Part shown: piece by piece, positions 1 through 5,418 of the stretch
Layout: the number at the start of each line of letters is the position of its first letter
Numbering within the stretch: the first letter of the stretch is position 1
From: Planctomycetota bacterium
GTDB taxonomy: Bacteria > Planctomycetota > UBA1135 > GCA-002686595
DNA length: 9,339 bases
Assembly (NCBI GenBank): GCA_022447405.1
Contig: JAKVCE010000060.1
Coordinates: 1-9,339, forward strand
Direction of reading: 5' to 3'
Position numbers and translations under genes: made by a program
The notes under the pieces: generated by a model
What the model saw: the letters and a program-made list of their open reading frames with translations, nothing else
The model's database searches: none
What the model was told of the DNA's origin: nothing

Positions 1-415
1 GCGGGACCCGCTCCGCGTTGTCACCCTTGAGCTCCCCGTGGGCTAGGAGCGCGGGCTGGGACAGGTGAATCTCCACCGTGAGCCCATCGCGCTTGAAGAG
101 CGCTGGACGCGGGCCCTCCATGACGATCCCCCAGATCTCCCGCCCCCCAGGCCCGTCCGCGGTGGGCGTCACGAGCCAAGGTGCGCCCGGGCCGAAGCTG
201 AGCTGAGTCAGGCGGTGCTGGATCATCGGCTCCCCAAACTCGAGCCAGGCCGTGAGCTGCTCGTCAGGGTCTGTAGGCGCGGCTTCCAGCCGCTTGAGGA
301 TCCCGGCACGGACCTCAAAAGCCTGAGTCCGGAAGAAGTAGGCGCCCGAGCCGAGGCCCGCGAAGACCACCATGATCAGCACCAAGAGTCCGGGAGGTCG
401 TCTCAAGAGGGACAT
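1..415 (-). CDS. Partial membrane-anchored protein of unknown function (N-terminal 138 residues)
   Basis: An open frame reads on the minus strand from an ATG at 415-413 to the left edge with no stop, so the C-terminus lies outside the window. The start reads MSLLRRPPGLLVLIMVVFAG: a short basic stretch (R5, R6) followed by a hydrophobic segment at about residues 9-31, as in an uncleaved signal anchor or signal peptide without a clear cleavage site. The rest looks like ordinary soluble protein, with acidic and basic residues mixed and motifs such as LTAWLEFGEPM and GREIWGIVMEG. Codon third positions are mostly G or C, as in the neighbours. I do not recognise a family. It is divergently transcribed from the sulfatase-like operon, so the two may share a control region. 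The competing minus-strand frame at 315-581 is less plausible because it has no recognisable protein features. Confidence 0.72.
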   Translation of the reverse strand, partial: MSLLRRPPGLLVLIMVVFAGLGSGAYFFRTQAFEVRAGILKRLEAAPTDPDEQLTAWLEFGEPMIQHRLTQLSFGPGAPWLVTPTADGPGGREIWGIVMEGPRPALFKRDGLTVEIHLSQPALLAHGELKGDNAERVP

Positions 416-595
416 AGCAGCGGATTGTAGCCACTCCAGATCTGACCCCCACCCCCCAAAGCCGCCCAGTTCGAGAAATCCTGCCTGATTCCGCTCCGAG
501 CGCATGAGCCCGAAAGCCGCGCAAACCGATGAAATGAAGACTCCCACATGCGACGCTCTCGTCCGTACCCCAAAGGGACATCCCCTCACGCAGCC
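416..595. other. Divergent intergenic region
   Basis: This 180 bp separates the minus-strand anchored protein from the plus-strand operon and should hold the promoters for both. Facing the minus-strand gene, TACAAT at 429-424 matches a sigma-70 -10 box, but no good -35 lies 16-18 bp upstream; if used, it would give an almost leaderless transcript. There is a C-rich run at about 445-458. I see no convincing -10/-35 pair for the plus-strand operon, no clear operator dyad and no riboswitch-like structure. The first in-frame ATG of the operon is at 548, inside this stretch, but the coding signal begins only at 596. Confidence 0.5.
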
Positions 596-2983
596 ATGAC
601 CGACGCCCCGACCCCCGCCGCCCCCAAAGCTCCCGCCAAGATGTGGCTCGGAGCGGGGCTCTTCGCGGCCGGCGTCAGCGTCCTGATCCGCCTCTACGGA
701 CTCCCCGCAGCCAGGGTCCACCACCTTGGCGCTGACCCGGACTTCGCCACGCTCGTGGCGCTCGCGCTGCTCCCTGAGCTCCTCATCCACGGCATCGTCC
801 CGTGCTGTGCTGCCACGATCGTCCTGCGCACGGAGGGAGCCCGCTCCTACCGCTGGGCCGCTCGCCTCTTCGCCGCCATCCTCTTTGGCTCCGCCATGTC
901 CGGGTGGCCCCTCGCCGCGGCCCCTGACCTCCCCTCCATGGGCGCGCCCTTGGGCCCGGCCAACCTGCTCTTCATCGTCTCCACAGCGCTCCTGCTCACC
1001 CTCTTCGTCGAGCTCCTGCCGAGGGCCATCGAGGGAACGAAGCCGACCGCGGTCCTCGCCCTCATAGGCGTCGCGCTCCCAGGCTCATGGCTCGCCCGCA
1101 CCCTCGGCGACCCGCCCCGGGCGACCGCCCACGTCGTCGTGGCCGAGCTCCTCGACGAGTCCGAGCGTTGGACGCTCGGAGCGATCCACCCCGAACACAA
1201 ACCCGAGACCGGGGTGCTCACGCCCTGGGTGGCTTATGAGGTCGACGGCGGTGACAAGCCCGCGCTCATCATGCCGCCGCCATGCGAGGCGAGCTTCGTC
1301 GTCCTCCCCGAGGACGGGCCGGTCCGCCTGCGCCTCTCAGCGGGCGTCGACCACAGCGTCGACGCCGCGCTCGGACCGGAGACTCCCCAAGCGGCGTTCG
1401 GCTTTGAGGTGCTCGTCGACGGCGCGCCCGCCTACGAGACCATCATCGAGGTGCAGCGCGGCGCAGGCGATGGCCTCGCGCGAGCGTGGCGACACCCCGA
1501 GCGTGAGCTCGCGCTCCAACCAGGTCAGAGGGTCACGCTGCGGACGCGCGTCGCTGCAGGCGAAGGGGTCGAAGCGGCGGGCTGCAAGGTCGGCTTCGGG
1601 ACCTTGGTCTTGGAGCGGGAGACCGCTCACCCCCGCCTCCTCGCCACCCCCGAGCGCCCCAGCATCGTCGTCTTCGTAATGGACACGCAGCGCACCCACC
1701 GCATGTCCTGCTACCGCTACCGCGACCACCCGACGCCACACACCGATGCGCTCGCTTCGCGCGGCACCCTCTTCGAGGAGGCCTACGCCACCTCCAGCTG
1801 GACCTGGCCCGCCACCGCCTCGATCCTCACGGGGCTCGTCCCTGAGGAGCACGGGGTCCTCTCCAACGACTCCTGCACCCTCGCCCTCTCGAATGAGAGC
1901 CTCCCGGAGGTGCTCCTGGCGGAGGGGTACGCGACAGGCGCGTTCTCGTGCAATCCGCTCATCGCGCCAGAGCGCTACTTCGACCAAGGCTTCGAGCAGT
2001 TCGACTCGGGTCCCTTCATCAGGCACACCGGCGACGTCATCGATGGCGTCGAGGAGTGGATCGCGAGCCGCGCCGGCGCGCGCTTCTTCCTCTACCTCCA
2101 CCTCGCTGATCCCCACACCCCCCACGAGCCTCTCCCCGAAGAGTTGGAGCGCCTCGGGCACGAGCAGCCTGAGGACTATCACTCCATCGAGCACGAGGGT
2201 CGCACCTACGACCGGATGGACCTCTACGCGCGGAACCTGCTGCGGCAGGGAACGCGCTTGAGCGAAGAGGTCCCCGAGCATCACCAGGAGTGGATCCACC
2301 AGGTCTACGACGCGAGCGTCGCGACCGGCGACCACTACCTCGGCCGGATCATGGCCAAGCTCGATGAGCTGGGTCTAGGAGAGACGACCGTCGTCGCGCT
2401 CACCTCCGATCACGGAGAAGAGCTCTTTGACCACGAGCGCCTCGCCCACGGCCACACCCTGCACGCTGAGCTCGTGAAGGTGCCGCTCCTCCTCGCTGGC
2501 CCCGGGATCCCAGCGCGCCGCGTCTCTGAGCCCATCTCCAACCGTCACCTCGCGCCGACGCTCGCCCGCATCGGAGGCGCAGAGCTCCCGCAAGCCGCGG
2601 ACGCGCTCATGCTCTTTGAGGAGGAGCTCCCCGCGCGCAGCGTCTCCTTCCAGACTGGCAAGGGCGCCTGGGAGGATGAGCGCGGACAGCGCCTCTTCGG
2701 CATCCGCAAGGGAGACTTTGTGCTCCACCACAACGCGGACAGTCAGCAGCGCGCTTGGAGCCTCTATGAGGTCTCCAAAGACCCCTACGAGCAGGTGGAC
2801 CTCTCCGAGACCCTCGGGGTCGCGGGCACACAGCACGACCTCTTTGAGACCATGCAGCGTGAGCTCACCGCGGCGCGCGCGCGCCGACGCGGCGTCGCGG
2901 TCGGGGTCGGCTCAGGCGGGATCTCCAACCTTGAGGGCATCGGCTACATCGACGTCTTCGACGATGAGGAGGACGGCCAGTGA
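596..2983 (+). CDS. Membrane-anchored sulfatase-family (alkaline phosphatase superfamily) enzyme, paralogue 1
   Basis: This is a 795-residue protein. Five hydrophobic segments lie at about residues 16-36, 52-77, 88-108, 121-141 and 150-168. A beta-rich region follows (about 175-345) with VDGGDKP and MPPPCE motifs. The sulfatase-like catalytic domain starts at IVVFVMDTQR (D363) and contains SSWTWPATASILTG (T403), LHLADPH and TSDHGEEL (D605, H606). It ends in an L-x-x-IGY tail. T403 sits where formylglycine sulfatases have Cys or Ser, and the Arg of C-x-P-x-R is also Thr. Asp/Thr/Asp-His is the metal and nucleophile set of EptA/LtaS-type transferases and phosphodiesterases. The usual DTLRADR is altered to DTQRTHR. 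I chose 596 over the ATG at 548 because 14 of the first 16 codons from 596 end in G or C, against 9 of 16 between them; neither has a strong ribosome site. It is the first gene of the operon. Substrate unknown. Confidence 0.9.
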   Translation: MTDAPTPAAPKAPAKMWLGAGLFAAGVSVLIRLYGLPAARVHHLGADPDFATLVALALLPELLIHGIVPCCAATIVLRTEGARSYRWAARLFAAILFGSAMSGWPLAAAPDLPSMGAPLGPANLLFIVSTALLLTLFVELLPRAIEGTKPTAVLALIGVALPGSWLARTLGDPPRATAHVVVAELLDESERWTLGAIHPEHKPETGVLTPWVAYEVDGGDKPALIMPPPCEASFVVLPEDGPVRLRLSAGVDHSVDAALGPETPQAAFGFEVLVDGAPAYETIIEVQRGAGDGLARAWRHPERELALQPGQRVTLRTRVAAGEGVEAAGCKVGFGTLVLERETAHPRLLATPERPSIVVFVMDTQRTHRMSCYRYRDHPTPHTDALASRGTLFEEAYATSSWTWPATASILTGLVPEEHGVLSNDSCTLALSNESLPEVLLAEGYATGAFSCNPLIAPERYFDQGFEQFDSGPFIRHTGDVIDGVEEWIASRAGARFFLYLHLADPHTPHEPLPEELERLGHEQPEDYHSIEHEGRTYDRMDLYARNLLRQGTRLSEEVPEHHQEWIHQVYDASVATGDHYLGRIMAKLDELGLGETTVVALTSDHGEELFDHERLAHGHTLHAELVKVPLLLAGPGIPARRVSEPISNRHLAPTLARIGGAELPQAADALMLFEEELPARSVSFQTGKGAWEDERGQRLFGIRKGDFVLHHNADSQQRAWSLYEVSKDPYEQVDLSETLGVAGTQHDLFETMQRELTAARARRRGVAVGVGSGGISNLEGIGYIDVFDDEEDGQ
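2967..2973 (+). promoter_or_regulatory. Shine-Dalgarno for paralogue 2
   Basis: AGGAGGA lies inside the last codons of paralogue 1, six bases before the GTG at 2980. That GTG overlaps the upstream TGA as GTGA. The strong site fixes the downstream start and indicates translational coupling. Confidence 0.8.
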
Positions 2984-5418
2984 GCGCTCGCGCCGCCCTC
3001 CGCGCCGCGACGACCATCGGGTGGACGACGGCCGCGCTCGTGACGGCCAGGCTCGGCGCCCTCGTCACACTCGAGGTCAAGCTCCGAGGGCGCGCCCCGG
3101 ACATCGTGCTCTGGGACATCAGCCATCAGGCGGACGTCGTCACCCTCCACGCACTCACCGCTGCGGTGCTGATCTGGGCCCTCGCGAGGCTCGGATCACG
3201 ATCGCGTGCCGCGGCTGCCGTCTGCGCGCTGCTCGCCGTCGTCGCGGCGGTCTCCGCGCTCTCTGGTTGGCCCATCGGTCAGGTGCACCAGGTCCCCGGC
3301 CTGGACTCCGATCGAAACCGCCTCGGCTGGGGCCTCTTCCTCATCGCCGGCGCCGCCCTCACCTGGTTGACACGCAAGCTCGTGCGGGAGGAGCTGCCGT
3401 CCGAACGACAGAGCCTCCACGCGACCTTAGCCGTCGCTGCCGCCGTGCTGCCCCCTTTGGCCTTCTACCAGACCATGGGCACGATCTCCTCCGAACGCAC
3501 AGTCACAGAGATCCATCGCGAGTTCGCCTTCGAGAGCGAGCAGTGGAAGGTGACGAGGTTGAACCCCTACGAGCGGCCTCACCTCGGGAACCTCACCCCC
3601 TCCTTCGACTATCGCGTCGACGGCGGCGACCGCCCCGCGATCCTCATGCCGCCCCCCTGCGAGCTCTCGGTGGTCATCCGGGAGGAGGACGCGGGGACTC
3701 AGCTCCAGACGGCGGTGGGGATCGGGAGAGACCTGTTCAACGCGCACCCCAAGCCCTCACCCGCCTGGCCCAAGCGCACCTCCTCCGTCCGCATCCGCTT
3801 CGAGGTCGAGCTCGATGGGGTCAGCGTCTTCGATGAGGTCTTGAGCTACGACAAAGACCCTGAGACCCAAGGCGAGCGCATCTGGCGCTACCTCGGGCAC
3901 GACGAGGAGCTCTCCGTAGAGCCCGGCCAGGAGCTGACCTTCCGCACCTCTTGGGTGGAGCCCATCTTCCAGACGGACATCCGAACGCCGGTGGCCGTCT
4001 GCGGCTTCGGGAGCCCTCAGCTGGTCAAGCAGCGGGACCTCCCGCGCGCGGACTCGAGCCCGGAGACCCCGAACATCGTGCTCATCGTGATGGACACCCT
4101 GCGCGCCGACAGGCTGTCCTCCTATGGTCACCATCGGGAGACCACCCCCAACATTGACGCACTCGCCGCCCGCGGATTGATCTACGAGGAGGCTCGCTCC
4201 ACCTCCAGCTGGACCTGGCCCTCGACGGCCTCCATCTTGACCGGTCTCCATCCCCAGACCCACGGCGTCGTGAGCGACGGCAGCTGCTACCTAGACGCGC
4301 GGCTCCGCTCTTTGCCTGAGGCCCTCGAGGAGCGCGGATACACGACCGTCGCCTTCACCTGCAACCCCTTGATCGTCCCGAACAAGAACTTCCATCAGGG
4401 CTTCGAGACCTTCGACTCCTACCACACCTTCCGGAAGTCCGACTCCGTCCTCGACACGATCAAGAACTTCATGGAGCGGCACGCGGGGACGCGCTTCTTC
4501 CTCTACCTACACCTCGTTGACCCCCACGAGCAGTACGAGCTCTCGCAGACCGCGCGAGACCGCGTCCAGCTCCCGGACCAGGCGCCGAAGGGGATGCCCG
4601 ACCGACCCTTCCGCCAGTTCCGCGGCGCCCTCCTGAACGGCCGAGGACACGACCACCTCGGGAACTCCAATGTGGATGAGTACATGCCCGCGGAGTTCGC
4701 AGAGTGGATGCACCACTCCTATGACGCCGCGGTCGCCACCGCTGATGAGTACGTGGGCGAGCTCTTGGCCCAGCTCTCAAACCTGGGGCTCACCGAGGAG
4801 ACCATCATCGTCTTCACGAGCGACCACGGAGAGGAGCTCTTGGAGCACGGACACCTCGCGCACGGCCAGTCCCTCCACGAGGAGCTCGTGCGCGTCCCCC
4901 TGATCTTCGCCGGGCCCGGGATCCCAGAGGGCGTGCGGACCACGAAGCTGGTCTCCAACCGACACATCGCGCCCACGCTGGCCAAGTTCGGGGGCGTCGA
5001 GCTCCCCGCGATCCCCGACCCGCGCGACCTCTCCGCTCCGGACGCGCTCAGGGAGGGCTCCGTCATCACCTCCACAGAGCAGGGCTGGTGGAACGGCAGA
5101 CACCGCCTCCCGATCTACGGGATCACCAACGAGGAGTGGACGCTCCACTGGGCCCCCGACGGCTCCCCCTGGGCTGAGGAACCGGAGCCGGACACGCCAG
5201 GGATGTGGCGCCTCTTCAACCGGGCGAACGACCCGCACGAGCACACAGACCTCGCGCAAGAGGAGCCCGAGATCGCTGCGGCGCTGCTCGAAGAGCTCAA
5301 AGAGACCCTGCGCGAGGCGAGCGCGCGCTCCACGGGGACACAGATCGGAGTCGGCGCCGCAGGTGCAGATCTGCTGCAAGGCATCGGCTACATCGACGGG
5401 GGCGAGACCGAAGACTGA
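2980..5418 (+). CDS. Membrane-anchored sulfatase-family (alkaline phosphatase superfamily) enzyme, paralogue 2
   Basis: This is an 812-residue protein starting at GTG, supported by AGGAGGA six bases upstream and a 4-base overlap with the previous stop. It has the same plan as paralogue 1. Five hydrophobic segments lie at about 10-31, 53-71, 77-95, 115-135 and 147-163, with SGWP after the third, as in paralogue 1. A beta-rich region follows with VDGGDRP and MPPPCE (C227) and CGFG (C341). The catalytic domain has NIVLIVMDTLRADR (D372), SSWTWPSTASILTG (T412), LHLVDPH, TSDHGEEL (D615, H616) and HGQSLHEELVRVP. The tail ends L-x-x-IGYIDGG. Thr replaces the formylglycine precursor, so sulfatase activity through formylglycine is not expected. 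The stretch between LVDPH and the later EWMHHSYDA differs completely from paralogues 1 and 3, which suggests a different substrate. The soluble domains are predicted to face the periplasm. No substrate can be read from the sequence. Confidence 0.93.
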   Translation: MSARAALRAATTIGWTTAALVTARLGALVTLEVKLRGRAPDIVLWDISHQADVVTLHALTAAVLIWALARLGSRSRAAAAVCALLAVVAAVSALSGWPIGQVHQVPGLDSDRNRLGWGLFLIAGAALTWLTRKLVREELPSERQSLHATLAVAAAVLPPLAFYQTMGTISSERTVTEIHREFAFESEQWKVTRLNPYERPHLGNLTPSFDYRVDGGDRPAILMPPPCELSVVIREEDAGTQLQTAVGIGRDLFNAHPKPSPAWPKRTSSVRIRFEVELDGVSVFDEVLSYDKDPETQGERIWRYLGHDEELSVEPGQELTFRTSWVEPIFQTDIRTPVAVCGFGSPQLVKQRDLPRADSSPETPNIVLIVMDTLRADRLSSYGHHRETTPNIDALAARGLIYEEARSTSSWTWPSTASILTGLHPQTHGVVSDGSCYLDARLRSLPEALEERGYTTVAFTCNPLIVPNKNFHQGFETFDSYHTFRKSDSVLDTIKNFMERHAGTRFFLYLHLVDPHEQYELSQTARDRVQLPDQAPKGMPDRPFRQFRGALLNGRGHDHLGNSNVDEYMPAEFAEWMHHSYDAAVATADEYVGELLAQLSNLGLTEETIIVFTSDHGEELLEHGHLAHGQSLHEELVRVPLIFAGPGIPEGVRTTKLVSNRHIAPTLAKFGGVELPAIPDPRDLSAPDALREGSVITSTEQGWWNGRHRLPIYGITNEEWTLHWAPDGSPWAEEPEPDTPGMWRLFNRANDPHEHTDLAQEEPEIAAALLEELKETLREASARSTGTQIGVGAAGADLLQGIGYIDGGETED
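4197..4233 (+). repeat. 37-nt exact repeat within paralogue 2 (second copy at 6176-6212)
   Basis: This block encodes the nucleophile segment STSSWTWPSTAS and is identical at every base, including synonymous sites, to 6176-6212 in paralogue 3. Paralogue 1 shares only 23 bases of it (1788-1810). It reflects gene duplication with recent divergence or local gene conversion; it is not a mobile element. Confidence 0.85.

Noticed and set aside
65..430. Plus-strand open frame of 121 codons at the left edge
   Set aside because: Its translation is Arg/Glu/Pro-rich without structure; the opposite strand has a signal-anchor protein over the same bases.
315..581. Minus-strand open frame of 88 codons covering the divergent intergenic region
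   Set aside because: It overlaps the better-supported anchored protein in a different frame and shows no protein-like motif.
1337..2335. Long minus-strand open frame (332 codons) opposite paralogue 1
   Set aside because: It lies antisense to the conserved sulfatase-like core; its translation is Gly/Val/Glu-rich with no motif.
2616..3836. Long plus-strand open frame (about 406 codons) across the paralogue 1/2 junction
   Set aside because: Its translation is Arg/Pro/Ser-rich low-complexity, and it overlaps two well-supported genes in another frame; a GC shadow.
5205..5417. Upstream extension of the lipoprotein gene
   Set aside because: It lies inside paralogue 2 and gives an Arg-rich translation; the lipoprotein signal begins exactly at 5418.
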